A stretch of 35,000 nt of DNA, taken from contig MCFG01000412.1 in NCBI GenBank assembly GCA_002104895.1, positions 17,501 to 52,500 on the forward strand, read 5' to 3'. This document shows, one piece after another, positions 14,034 through 34,726 of this stretch (position 1 is its first letter; the number at the start of each line of letters is the position of its first letter). The DNA is from Anaeromyces robustus. Lineage: Eukaryota > Neocallimastigomycota > Neocallimastigomycetes > Neocallimastigales > Neocallimastigaceae. The position numbers and the translations under genes are program-made. The notes beneath the pieces were generated by a model that made no database searches, was not told the DNA's origin, and worked only from the letters and a program-made list of their open reading frames with translations.

Positions 14034-15994
14034 ATTGTTAATGTTAATGGTTTCTATTCTAAACACATAAATTTATATAAATTATAAAAAGTATCTATTA
14101 TAAAATATATATATATAAACTAAACAATATATATTATTAAAAATTAAATTTTTTAAAAAATGACAAATGAATAATACTTGGTTAACTAAATTATATATAT
14201 AATTTTTAAATTTAATATATTATATGTTAAAAATAAAAATAAAAAATACCTATAAATTAAAATATATAAATTCAAATTTTATAATATTTATATGAATTAA
14301 AATAATAAAATGATAATTTTGATTATATTTCTTTAAATAAATATATAATTTTTATTTTTAATTATAGTTTATGGTTTTTGAATTTTATTCTTAAATAAAA
14401 TTAAAAATAAAATTAAGGAATAAATTATTAAAAGATAATATATAATAAAAATTCTATTTTTAATAGTTATTTAATATAATAATTAATAATTATACATTCT
14501 TAATATATAAATATTTTTTATATAAATACTTAAAACAATAATATTTATATCATATTGATAAATAATTGTTTTTTACAATATATTAAAAAAAAATAAAATA
14601 AAATAAAATAAAATGAAAAGAAAAAAAAATGAAATGAAATGAAAAAGGTAATAGTAATTAAAAATTATCACTCTTTTATATTATATGTTGATAAAAATAC
14701 CATGTCATAAAAATATTTAATAATTATATTTAAATAAATATACAAATTACTTTTTTATTTTTACTTTTTTTTTTTTTTTGTTTGTCTATTTGTTTGTTTG
14801 TTTATTTGCTTTTTAACTTATTTTTGATTTATTATTGATTAAAATAATATTTAAAGGTATAATATTTTATTTTGTTTTATAGAGTTCAAAATGAACAGGA
14901 AAATATTACTGAAATGAATAGAAGGAATATAAATCGAATTAAGTTAGTTTCAAATTTAAAAAATAATATCTGTATAATAATGAAAAGTCTTTTATTATTA
15001 TAATATAAAATATAATATATTTAATGCTAACATTTAATATTAGAAAACGATATATGTTTTTATTACTTTTCTAAATATTAATATAATTCATTTATAAATG
15101 AAATATAATATTCTTTTATATATATATAATTGTTTATTTTTATTTTTACTTTATTTTATTCAATATAACATAAATGTTGAAAAAAAAATAAAATAAAATA
15201 AAATAAAATTTTAAATATATTTATTATAAAATTATAAATTTTAAAAGTCAAAGGCTAAAAAATATAAAAAAAAATGTAAATAAATAAAAGAAAGAAAAAA
15301 ATGGAGATATTTATATAAAAGTGGTAAAAAAAAGATTTTAAAAATAATAAACATGAAATAATAATTAATATTATATTAATAATATTAATATTAATTAATA
15401 TTTTTATATAATATAATTAATTAAAAGAATTATAAATTAAAAAATATAAAAGCATTTTATTTATATACACTTGAAAAAAATAAATTGAAATATAATATAT
15501 TATTAAAAATATTTAATATATATGAAATAATAATATATTATAACAAATGAAATATTTATAATATAAATCAATATAATATAAAATTAATTAAATTATATAT
15601 ATAATTATTCCATTCATTAAATTATTCCATAAAATAAAATATTAAATAAAACATAAAATTTTATATATTAACTAATTAATATTTATTTTTTAATTTTTAT
15701 TTATTTCTTTTTCATTTATTATTGCTGATTTTATGTATTTTATGAAAAATTGAAAAATTGATAAATTGATAAATTATATAGTGAAAAAAAATATTAATAA
15801 CAATAATAATATTTACTTCATTATTTGGTAAAAAATATAAGAATAAATAATAGTAATTATAATGAAAGTAAAAATATATAAAAATGGTTTGAATTATATA
15901 ATTTAAAATAAAAATAAAAATTTAAAAAAAAAAAAAAGAGAGAGAAAAAAAACTATTTTTAAAGTAAAAAAATTATAATAAAATAATACAAAAA
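14034..15994. other. Intergenic, no convincing gene
   Basis: Nearly 2 kb of A/T-rich DNA between the kinase start and the TMEM209-like stop, both on the minus strand. It must hold the kinase promoter and the TMEM209-like 3' end. An exon-like stretch at 14882-15002, preceded by an ATAG acceptor, reads VQNEQENITEMNRRNINRIK on the plus strand but has no partner exons. Otherwise only homopolymers and short repeats are seen. Confidence 0.6.
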
Positions 15995-21053
<5,059 letters not shown>

Positions 21054-21233
21054 TATGTTTAATACAATAGATTATAAAATAAAATATCCTATAAATACTA
21101 AAAATGATGACTATTATATCAAATAAATATATATATATGTATAATAAATTAGATTTAATTTATATTTTATAAAATATATCTTTAAAAATAATAATAATAA
21201 TAATAATTTCAAAATACGTTTATATAAATTATT

Positions 21234-21305
21234 AAAAAAAATAATTGAACTCACTAGCATTGAATTGATATATCATTCAATGCTATTGAGTTCAATTATT
21301 TTTTT
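21234..21305. repeat. Near-perfect 72-nt inverted repeat (hairpin)
   Basis: Two arms of about 35 nt meet at a central GATATATC. Left arm core AATAATTGAACTCA, then TAGCATTGAAT; the right arm is its complement with one mismatch (C opposite A) and one extra T. A-run and T-run flanks extend the pairing. It lies about 180 bp upstream of the TMEM209-like start codon, outside coding sequence. It could be a foldback element, a small-RNA precursor or a bidirectional terminator-like structure; the sequence alone does not decide. Confidence 0.85.
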
Positions 21306-21793
21306 ATATGATTTTTCATTATTATAATAATAATAATAATTCACTATATTCTTCATAAAAAATGTAAAATATATATCACTTTAAATAAAATTAATTATTA
21401 AAATAGCATTTTAAATTCTTCTTTTTTATATATTAATGCTTAAAAATTCCTCAAATCATAAAAATATCATTTTTATTTAATTATTGTTTTATAAATTAGT
21501 CAAATGATTTTATACCTATCTATTTTTTGATGTATTGATGTAAAATTATTTTTGTAATAAAAATATAAATTTCTTTTAATAATATCATATATTAATAATA
21601 ATTTGTTCCATTAATAAAGACAAATATTGAATATTAATAAATTAATTGTTTAGATATACAGATAAATTATCTTGGTATGAATAAAAAAAAAAAATTGTAA
21701 AAATTTCATTTCAATTCTTAATGATTTAATGTTTACTTTTTGAATCACTTTTATTAAATTATTCTTATTTATTTTATATGCAATCGATTGTTT

Positions 21794-21817
21794 ATTTGCT
21801 TACTTATTTAAGCAAAT
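21794..21817. repeat. Small perfect hairpin, 9-bp stem
   Basis: ATTTGCTTA, a 6-nt loop, then TAAGCAAAT. It lies in the divergent intergenic region, with no known role. Confidence 0.5.
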
Positions 21818-22115
21818 CTTTATTTTTAAAAACATTATGACATGAAAACAAAAGATTTATTAGACATCTAATTTGTTGTTTTTTATTATTATTATTTCTC
21901 CCTTTAATTGTATTCATCTAATTTTAAATTTTACCTTTTATGGATTAAATATAATATAAAAATTTGTCAATTTTCTTTATTACTTATATAAATATTTTAT
22001 TATATATATACTTTTATTATTAATTTGTATATTTGTATTAAAAATAAAAAAAAAAAAAATCAAATTTTGACAAAATTAACAAGGAAAAGAAAGTTAAAAG
22101 TATATAAATAAAAAT

Positions 22116-22153
<38 letters not shown>

Positions 22154-22673
22154 TTAGAATAAATTTATATATTAATATTTATATAATTATAATTGATTTA
22201 ATATGCTAAAAAATAATAATATATGAATTTTAAATATAATTAAGTATAAACAATATTATGTTAATATATTAAAATAATATAATGTAATCTTTAATGTATT
22301 GTACTTTTTTTGTAAATACTGTAAATAATATGTATTGAGATTTTTTTTTTAAAAAAATTTAAATATGTTTGGGTTAGGTTATATAAAAGGTTAGTTTTTA
22401 TTATTACTCAAAGTAATAAAAGCATCCAAAATCTTTTCATAATAATATTGGTAATAATAATAATATTATTACTATTATTATTATTATTATTATACAATTT
22501 TAAATAAATATATTATGCTATAATGAAATATAATATATTATTATTTATTTATGATTTTGTTTTCTAAATTTATTATTACATAGTCATTAGACTTTTTATA
22601 TTTAAATTCATATTCAATAATTAAACCTGTATCAAGTTTTATAATACCTACTTTTTTATTATTATCATTTTTA

Positions 22674-22710
<37 letters not shown>

Positions 22711-23319
22711 GTAATAAAATTATTATTGTTATTATTATTACTATAACTAATTTTCTATATAAAAATATATATAATATATTATAATAAATATGACATATAA
22801 TACATCAAATATTAGTTATATTAATTTTTATCAATACAATATTCAATATTATATAAAATTATTCATGTTTAAAGAATAATTTTATGGAATATTAATATGT
22901 AATCAAATATTTAACTAAAAAAGTTTTATTTTTTATGGAATTAATATGTCATAATTAAGTTCAACTAATACAAAAATATTTATCATGTATTTTATAATAA
23001 CAAAAAGAAAATAAATAATAACTTTTTTATAATATTTATTTATTTATTATATTTTCTTAATTAGGTTATTAAAAGTTAGGAAAAAGTTGTTATATAAATG
23101 TTAAATATTATTACATTACTATTTCTATTAAATATAAAAAAACATTTAATTTATATCAAAATAATATAAATTAATTTAAAAAATATCTTGAATAACAAAA
23201 AAAAATATTATTTATGCATTTATAGATGATACATTTACAATAAAAACAACTAAGGAACATTCATAAATTAACATATTTTTAATAATATTTATAGAAATTT
23301 TTAATTATATATATATAAG

Positions 23320-23624
<305 letters not shown>

Positions 23625-24249
23625 GAATTAAATATTTTTTAATCTACTATAAAAACTATTTTTTCTTTATTTAATTTTATTACTTATTTTATTTTTTATT
23701 AAAAATATATTAAATATTTAAATAAAGTAAAAAAAAAAGAGAATTTTAATTTTTATTATAAAATTGAAATTTTACAATTGGATTTTCATTAATAAATTCA
23801 ATAATAAAAATAAAGTAATAATAATAATAATAACAACAATAAAAATAACAATAACAACAATAATAATAACAATAACGATAATAATAAATAAGTAAAATTG
23901 AAATAAAATTTTACTTAAATATAAGAATTTTTGAATTTCTCAGTAAACTATTTTTTTTTTCCTCGAAGGTATAATAATATTTTATTTTGTTTTGTTCTTT
24001 TTAATTTCAAAATTTGGAAATTTCTTATTTTTACAATTTTTTTATATTTGAAATTTTAATACAAAACTTCATAGTTGAAATTTTTTATATTTTTTTATAT
24101 TTAAATTTATACATTATGAATATGAATATGTAACATATATTTTATTATTTTAATGTAATTTAAATGAATAAAACAAAAAAAAAAAAATAAATTAGAGAGA
24201 ATGAACTTCGATATATATATGTATATATAAAATACGATATATTATAAAA

Positions 24250-24401
24250 TAATTTTTATTTTTTTTTTCTTTTTTTCTTTTTCTTTTTTCTTTTTTCTTT
24301 TTTCTTTTTTCTTATTTTCTTTTTTCTTTTTTTCTTTTTTTACCTTTTTTCTTTTTCTTTTTCTTTTTCTTTTTCTTTTTCTTTTTCTTTTCTTTTTTTT
24401 A
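24250..24401 (+). repeat. Polypyrimidine (C T5-6)n tract upstream of the acyltransferase
   Basis: About 150 bp almost without purines, made of T runs of 5-7 spaced by single C, with period 6-7 nt. It lies 235-390 bp before the acyltransferase ATG, probably in the promoter or 5' leader. Confidence 0.85.
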
Positions 24402-24531
24402 GTAATAAAATGAAATATACTTATTCATTTATTATATTATTTTATAAATTTATTTTATAATTTTAAGAGTATTATATAGAATACTATAAATTCATTTATT
24501 ATTTAAGTGTTATCAAGTCAAGAAAATTAAA

Positions 24532-24572
<41 letters not shown>

Positions 24573-24636
24573 AAAAAAAAAATAAAAAATAAAATAAAAA
24601 TATAGAAAATATATTATATATAAAAAATTTAAAATC

Positions 24637-27629
<2,993 letters not shown>

Positions 27630-27641
27630 AAAATTTTAAGT

Positions 27642-27660
27642 TAAATAAATGAATAAATAA

Positions 27661-27759
<99 letters not shown>

Positions 27760-27885
27760 ATCAGAAAAAAAAAAATAAAAATAAAAATAAAAATAAAAAT
27801 AAAAATAAAAATAAAAATAAAAATAAAAATAAAAATAAAAATAAAAATAAAAATAAAATAAAATAAAAAATAAAAATAAAATAAT
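27642..27885. repeat. Adjacent (AAAT)n and (AAAAAT)n arrays after the acyltransferase stop
   Basis: Pure AAAT at about 27654-27760, then AAAAAT hexamers at about 27773-27858. They begin some 15 bp past the stop codon, so part may be transcribed in the 3' UTR. Confidence 0.9.
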
Positions 27886-27990
27886 ATAATAAATATAAAT
27901 AAAGCATCAGAATAAGATAGGATGAAGAAGTACAATCCTATATATTATCTATCTATATTTATTAATTTTACATTTAATAGATTAAATATT

Positions 27991-28262
27991 TGAAGCGTAG
28001 CTATTCAAGCTTCATAAAAATAATAATAACATATTATATTGAGTAGAACTAAGTCCTAATAATGTGGGGTACCGCTCTATTATTGGGTGGTTTCTTTGGT
28101 AACCACCTTTCGTATGTGGAGCTTGTAGGCTGGACTCCTCATTAAATTAGCGTTAAGGTTTAAGTACAAGTGTAAAACATAGGAACATACTAAGGTCATC
28201 GACGCCGAAATTGTAAGACCTGAAATATATTTCTGATACATTCATGTGATAACACATGATAA
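27991..28262. ncRNA. Putative structured non-coding RNA, class unknown
   Basis: A compact block, much richer in G/C than the surrounding A/T desert, with many local helices: TGAAGC/GCTTCA (27991-28014), CCTAATAAT/ATTATTGGG (28055-28087), GGTGGTT/AACCACC (28086-28107), ATG-GGAG/CTCC-CAT (28114-28142), AGGTC/GACCT (28193-28221) and TCATGTG-ATAA-CACATGA (28242-28259). Outside genes, such composition in an A/T-rich genome usually marks a functional RNA. I checked by eye for U1, U2, U4, U5, U6, U3, SRP, RNase P/MRP, TPP-riboswitch and tRNA signatures and found none convincing. Strand is undecided. A 27-codon frame from the ATG at 28062 exists, but its codons are unlike those of neighbouring genes. 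Confidence 0.55.
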
Positions 28263-29008
28263 GTCTATAAAAAAAATTAAGAATAATAATATTAATAATA
28301 TTTAATTATAATAAATAATAAAAAAAAAAAAAAAAAAAAAAAAAGAAATTTTTTTATATAAAAAAAATATAATTTTATTGTATGTATTAAAGATTTTATT
28401 TCAGATTTAATGCTTATCATTTCATTGTCATAGTAATATTAATTAGATTAATACTACTTTTAACTTAATAAACTCTAATTTACATCAAATTTATACTTAT
28501 CAAATAATTAAATATTATTAATATATAAATTTTTTTATTATCTTTTTATCTTTTTATATGTTATAGTTAAATAAGAATAAATAATTTAAAATATTAATAT
28601 TTTGTTATCTATTAATTTATAAATTATTATTAATATTTTTATGTAATAAAAAAAGCCAATATATTAACATATTAATTTTAAAAGTTTTATTTTATTTTAT
28701 TTTATTTTATTTTATTATTTTTTTTTTTTAGTGTTTTTATTATTATAATCACATAAAATATTACTTATTACTTATAAAAGGATTTTTTATCTTATTATCT
28801 TTTTTTTTTTTTTAAATAGAAAATAATTTAGTAAATTATATATTATTTAATAATTGTATTATTGTTTTATTAAATATTGAGAATTGTTAATATAATATTT
28901 TTAAAAAATATATTTGATTATAAAATCTTCAGTATTATAATTAATAGTAATTATTATTTAATTAAATTTATAAGGTTTTATAAGATAAAATAAAATCTAA
29001 AAAAACTC

Positions 29009-29040
<32 letters not shown>

Positions 29041-29412
29041 CTTTTTGATAAAAATTGAATAATTATTGCCTTAATTATTATAATATTACAATTTAATAAT
29101 AAAAATAAAAGTATTAAATAAAAAAAAGAAAAAAAAAAAAATAAAAATATTGAAATTTATGGTATATGCTTTATAATATATTTTGGATAGTTAAATAATA
29201 ATAATAACAAAATAATATTTCGAGTAATATATATAAAAGGTAATGACATAAAAGAAATAGTACAATAATAATAATTATACAAAAGAAAAAAACATTATAT
29301 AGAATATATTTCCATAATATATTCATTATGTATTAAAATTTTTTTTATATTTAAAAATAATTTAAGTATTCCTTTCTTTCTTTCTTTCTTTTTTTTTTTT
29401 TAAATATTAAAT
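28263..29412. other. Intergenic, 5' flank of the Slm1-like gene
   Basis: A/T-rich with homopolymers (A run at 28320-28344, T run at 29011-29040). A short (CTTT)n pyrimidine tract at 29371-29401 ends 11 bp before the Slm1-like ATG and is probably in its 5' leader. No coding exon or RNA gene was recognised. Confidence 0.6.
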
Positions 29413-29825
29413 ATGCCACAAACAATAAAAGAATTCCCTCATCCGGAGCATATTAATTATTGGCCATATGCTGAAGAACAATATAGCCGTACTTTAGTAA
29501 CGTTTGAACGGTTTAAATCATGGAAAACCGTTATAACTGTAAATGTCAATATATTTTTGCATTTTAAATATGTAAATAATATTAAAATCTTCATATATAT
29601 TCAAACACATACATATATATAACAACTATAATAATATTAATAATAATAATAAAAAAAGGGAATTACTGAATTTTTTGAAAAAATTGAATCGTTAGATAGT
29701 TGTTATTCTAAACAATATTCAAAATTAGCTTCTGTTCTTGAACCATCTGATAATGAATATTGTAATTAATTAATTAATTAATTAATTAATTTGATATATT
29801 TATATTGAGAAAAATTCAAAATATA

Positions 29826-29858
<33 letters not shown>

Positions 29859-32800
29859 TTGATATTTAATTTGTAAGTTATCTAATATTTATAACTATCT
29901 TTTATAATTGTTATTGATATATATCTATATTATATATAAAAAATGTAAAAAAGGTGGATCATTTAAAAATCTTGCTCCTATCTATAGTTCAGCTAAGAAA
30001 ATTAGTATTAGTTATTCAGATTCAAGCAAAGTTATAGATGATATTATCATACAAAGATTAAATGATTTAAAAAATGGTTTAATTAAGAAATCAAAGGTAT
30101 AAATTTATTTTTATTTTTATTTTTATTTTATTTTATTTCTTATATAAATATATATATATATATTTTTGAAAGAAAAAATTATACAAAAAAAAAAAAAAAA
30201 AAAGCAATCGTAATCGTTATTATTTTTGATTTAATGTTATAATATTTTAAAGTATTAATAAATAAATTATTAAATTATTACTTTATAAAAGAAATATAAA
30301 CAAGATTTTTTGAATGAATTTAATAAAATATCAAAAGTACGTTCTGAATCTTTAATATCCATTAATAATCATCAAAGTTTAACTTTAGCTAAATCAAAAT
30401 CAACGTCATTAGAAATTACAGATCCATGGTTATCAGAAAGGTAAATTATCATCTCATTATTTGTATCATATAAAAAAAATATCATACATAATTAAATTTA
30501 TTAATAATAATAAAAAAATTTATATTATAATTAAAAAACAAAAAACAAAAAAAAAAAAATAAAAAAAAAATAAAAAACTTATAACAATTGATGAATTGTA
30601 GGGCATTAATTAATCAATTGGAAAAAATGGTAAAAGATGAAAATGATTTTCAAGGTGTAATGAATAAATTATTTGAAGATATGGAAGAATTTGATCAACA
30701 TGTTGTAAATCAACTTCAAAATGTTTTTGATGAATATAATTCTAATAAAAATAAAGAGTGTAATGATGTGAAGGTAATAATAATAAAAATAATAAAATAA
30801 TAATAACTATGAATGGAAAGATTACAATTAAATAATAAAAATAATTGTATTTATTATTAATATTAATATTAATATTATTATATTTTTATTATTTTAATTA
30901 TTTTTACTATAATTAATATTAAATAAAATAATATATTTATCCATTATATAATGATTGTTCATATTGTGACTTATAATATTATTACTTTATTAATAACATT
31001 ATCAATGATATAATAATATCATAAATATTGTATTTAAAAGTTAAGTTTACAAAATGTATCAAATGTTGTTCAAACAATAACACCAAATAAACCATTTTCT
31101 TATTTCACTAAAAAATATAGTATAACTTCAAGTGATTTATGGACAACTCCAAGGACATTAGAGAATTTTACTTATAAATTATCTAATATAAAAATTTTAA
31201 AAGAAGGTGTTATTTACCGTCGAGGAAATTATATTTCTAGTAATTGGAAACCTTCATGGCTTGTATTAACTGGTAAATTGAATTTAAATAAATATAATAG
31301 AAAATATACATATTAAATATTATATATTATGGTTATTATTTTTAATATTTCTTTGTTTCTATATTTTTATTTAAATAAACATAATTATTATTTGTATATA
31401 TATATATATATATATAATATTTTTTATAAAAATGATAAATTGATTTTTGAATTTAGATACTGGGTATTTACATTGCTTTAATTTAAAAAATATTTCTAAA
31501 AGTGTAATTAGACAATATAATGTACATAAAAAAGGTAATAGTGAAAATATTTTAAAAGCAGGTCAAGATACTTATAAAAATACTGATAAAGATAAATTAA
31601 AAACAAACTTTAGGTATGTATATATTATTTTTATATTATTTTTTTTTCTTTATCGTTATTATTATTACTTTTTTTAAATTGTATTATTAATTATATTTAT
31701 ATATTTTAATTTTTTAAATATTTATTTATTTTACTCTCCCTTCTCTATTCCCTATTCCAAATTCAGTGTACAATTAAGATCACCAAGAGTCATAGCAGTT
31801 GATTCTTCTACTTCTAAAGATAATGACAAAGAATGTTGCTTTAGTATAATTATTAATAATTCAGCATTTAATGTTGTTCCATCTTCTGAAACTAATGAAG
31901 CAGGTGAAACAACTACTAATAATAATGCAAAAGTTAAGAAGGCTAAATCAAATAAAAATCAAGTAGTTCATCAACTTCGTACAGATACAGAAGAAATCAT
32001 GGTATAAATGTTTTAATAATAATATTAATAGAGAAAGAATATATTAATTCTATTTATTTGTTATTTACAATTTCTTTTTTTTTCTTTTTTTTTTTTTTTA
32101 ATTTTATATATTTTGTTATTTAATAATATAATAAATTATAGCAAGAATGGTTAAATATAATTAATAATAAATTAAAGAATATACCATTGGAAGTACAGCC
32201 ATGTAAGCAAAAAATTATTTATTTTCATTAAATAGTATATTTTAAATATATATAAAAAATTTCAAACAATTTTATAAAAATATTCATAGATAATAATTTT
32301 TTTCTGTATCCTTAATTATAATACATTATTATTATTATAATAATTATTAATATTTAATTAATATTACTTAATATTATCGTAATTGTTATTAATCACATAT
32401 AATTTTATAAAAATATAAAAATTATTAATAAAAAAAAATTTTTTTTTTATCATATATATAAAGCTATTACAAGTTCTAATATTAATCTTACAAATGAACC
32501 ATGTGATGAAACCAATGCTATTGATGATGAAAATATAAATTACGATAATACGATAGATAATAAAAATGAGGCATCTTATTCATATTCATCAGAAGATATA
32601 GAACAATCTTATAATACACCATTAAATGGTCAAATATATCCACCATTTAAATCCATTTCAACATTAATTGAAGAAGTTAATAATGTTAATGAATCCCTTA
32701 AACAAGAAGAATCAATTACTCCAATAACTAATCCAACTATTAAATCTATTAAATCAACTGAATCTATAAAGTATTATCTTGATAATAATAAACGTTCTAA

Positions 32801-32963
32801 AGAGGAACCAGAATTAAGCCCTAAGGAAAGAGCAATATTGGCTAAAAATATAATTACAAGTGATACCAATATTGGTACAGATTTGGATGTTAAAAATATA
32901 GAAAAAACAATAAATTGTTACTGTGATTCAAGTGATATGACTTTAAATCAAAAAGTATATTAA
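29413..32963 (+). CDS. SLM1: Slm1-like F-BAR plus PH domain protein
   Basis: Slm1/Slm2 of yeast bind PI(4,5)P2 at the plasma membrane, sense membrane stress and recruit TORC2 substrates; the same role is inferred. Exons: 29413-29538, 29659-29761, 29954-30096, 30292-30440, 30602-30773, 31041-31272, 31457-31613, 31767-32001, 32142-32202, 32464-32963; 625 residues. Residues about 20-245 form the helical F-BAR-like part: FERFKSWKTVITGITEFFEK near the start, then DPWLSERALINQLEKM and VVNQLQNVFDEY. The PH domain spans about 282-453 (ILKEGVIYRRG, WLVLTDTGYLHCF, closing EEIMQEWLNIINNKL) with a polar insert before the last helix. The tail is acidic and Ser/Asn-rich. The last exon runs to TAA at 32961; an alternative 3' exon near 33416-33521 cannot be excluded. 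The family call rests on domain order and motif likeness. Confidence 0.85.
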
Positions 32964-34205
32964 TATATATGAACATAATTAAAAATACTAATATATTTAA
33001 TACTTTAGTTTTTTAATACTTAAATAGAAAAAAAAAATTTTTAAATAATACTATAAGAATTACTTGCTGTTTAAAAGTTTTTTATTATATAAAAATACAA
33101 CATGATGATAATTTTTTAAATCAAATAGTAATAAAATAATAGTTTTTTTTTTTATTTCTTGATAAAGATTATTATTTTACTATTTTATTTAATTTACTAT
33201 AATAATTATGTAAAAGATAATATTTTTATTAAAGATAAAAAATAAAATAATATTGCTTATATATTATATAAATGTATATATAAATTATAGATAAATAGTG
33301 ACTATAATAATTTTGATTAAATTGATTAAATAATAAATGTCCGTTTGCATAATTTGTTTATTCATCATTGTTTAATTAATTTTTATTTACTATTTGTTAA
33401 TATTTATACTTAATAGAATTTGTGTTACAGTAAATAAATCTGGATTAAAAAAAGGAATATTAAGTAATAATACAGAAGTAATGAAAACAATAGCAAAAAA
33501 TTATGATAAAAAGCATAAATAAAAAGAAAAAGAAAAAACGAAAAAAAAAAAAAAAAAAAAGGAGTATAATGACTTATCAAAATAACTTAACTACTAATAG
33601 AGAATATTAAAAAAAAATATTTTATTTATTTATTGTTTTTAATAGATAAGATAACATTTCTTAAATATTAAGTTTTATCTTTTCTAATAATTATTTCCCC
33701 CTTCTTTAAATAAAGTGTTAAACTAAAAAAAAAAAAAAAAAAAAAAGAATTTCTTATATATTAATGAAATGTGAATTCTATTAATTATATATAAAAATTT
33801 TAATGACCATTCTTTTATTATATTTAGAAAATTTTTAATAATAATAATATTTTTTGAGTATAAGCAATACTTTATTTTTTTTCATGGTTTCATTTTATTA
33901 AAATTAGTTTTTTTTTTTTTTTTTTTTTTCTTTTTCAATTAATATGAGAAAATTTCATATTCATTATTATTATTTAATATTTATCTTGAACATTAAATAA
34001 CTAACTAACTAACTATCTATCTAAATAAATAAATAAAACATTAATTAGTAGAAAAGTATTGTTCATGAATAGGTATTAATATTAAATTATTGATAAATAT
34101 GAAAGAAATTTATCTTTCAATATTTATATCCTTCAATTATCCAAATATAGAGAATTGGAATAATTTTTATTTTACTTGTTAATTATAATTTATTTAATGA
34201 TAACA

Positions 34206-34244
<39 letters not shown>

Positions 34245-34726
34245 TTTAAATAATTTGTATTCAATTAATATTTAAATTGTTTGTAATTTAAACGGCCATT
34301 TTTAGATTATTTGAATTCTTAATGGATAAATAATTTTCAATGAAATCAATCAAATGAAATGTTAAATGAACTCTCCAATTTTTAAAACTTTTAACCAGAA
34401 ACGAAACTATAATTTTTTTTTATAATCATATGCTATTTATTATTTTAATTTAAAGAAATTTAAAATGAGTAACACACAACATGCAATTATTAAGATATTA
34501 TTGGTTAAATATTAACAAATTAAATTAATTTATTTTTATTAAGTATAATTTTTTAAAAGATGGTCAAATTTGTTTTTTTTTGATTTTTTTAACAAAAAAG
34601 AGAAAAATAGTATATGTAAAATTTTTGTTAAAAAATTATTATATTATATTTATTTGTTTTTTTTTTTTTAATTTAATATTTTAAATATAAATAAAAAAAA
34701 TATAATTAAAAAAACGATTTATAAAG
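32964..34726. other. Intergenic, with one exon-like open frame
   Basis: A/T-rich DNA between the Slm1-like stop and the peptidase T start. At 33418-33521, after a possible TTAATAG acceptor, a frame reads ICVTVNKSGLKKGILSNN ... KNYDKKHK and stops; it cannot be joined in phase to the obvious GTATAT at the end of the Slm1-like gene. An (AAT)n tract lies at 34205-34243. The rest is homopolymers and A/T runs. Confidence 0.6.

Noticed and set aside
14882-15002. Exon-like frame VQNEQENITEMNRRNINRIK after an ATAG
   Set aside because: No neighbouring exon, no family likeness, and such frames are expected by chance in this composition.
22312-22329. Two TGTAAATA sites (UGUANAUA) in a row, and others near 3805 and 33271
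   Set aside because: Expected often by chance at this A/T content, and the pair lies upstream of genes, not in a 3' UTR.
22370-22381. TTGGGTTAGGTT, similar to a telomere repeat
   Set aside because: Only a single imperfect unit, not an array.
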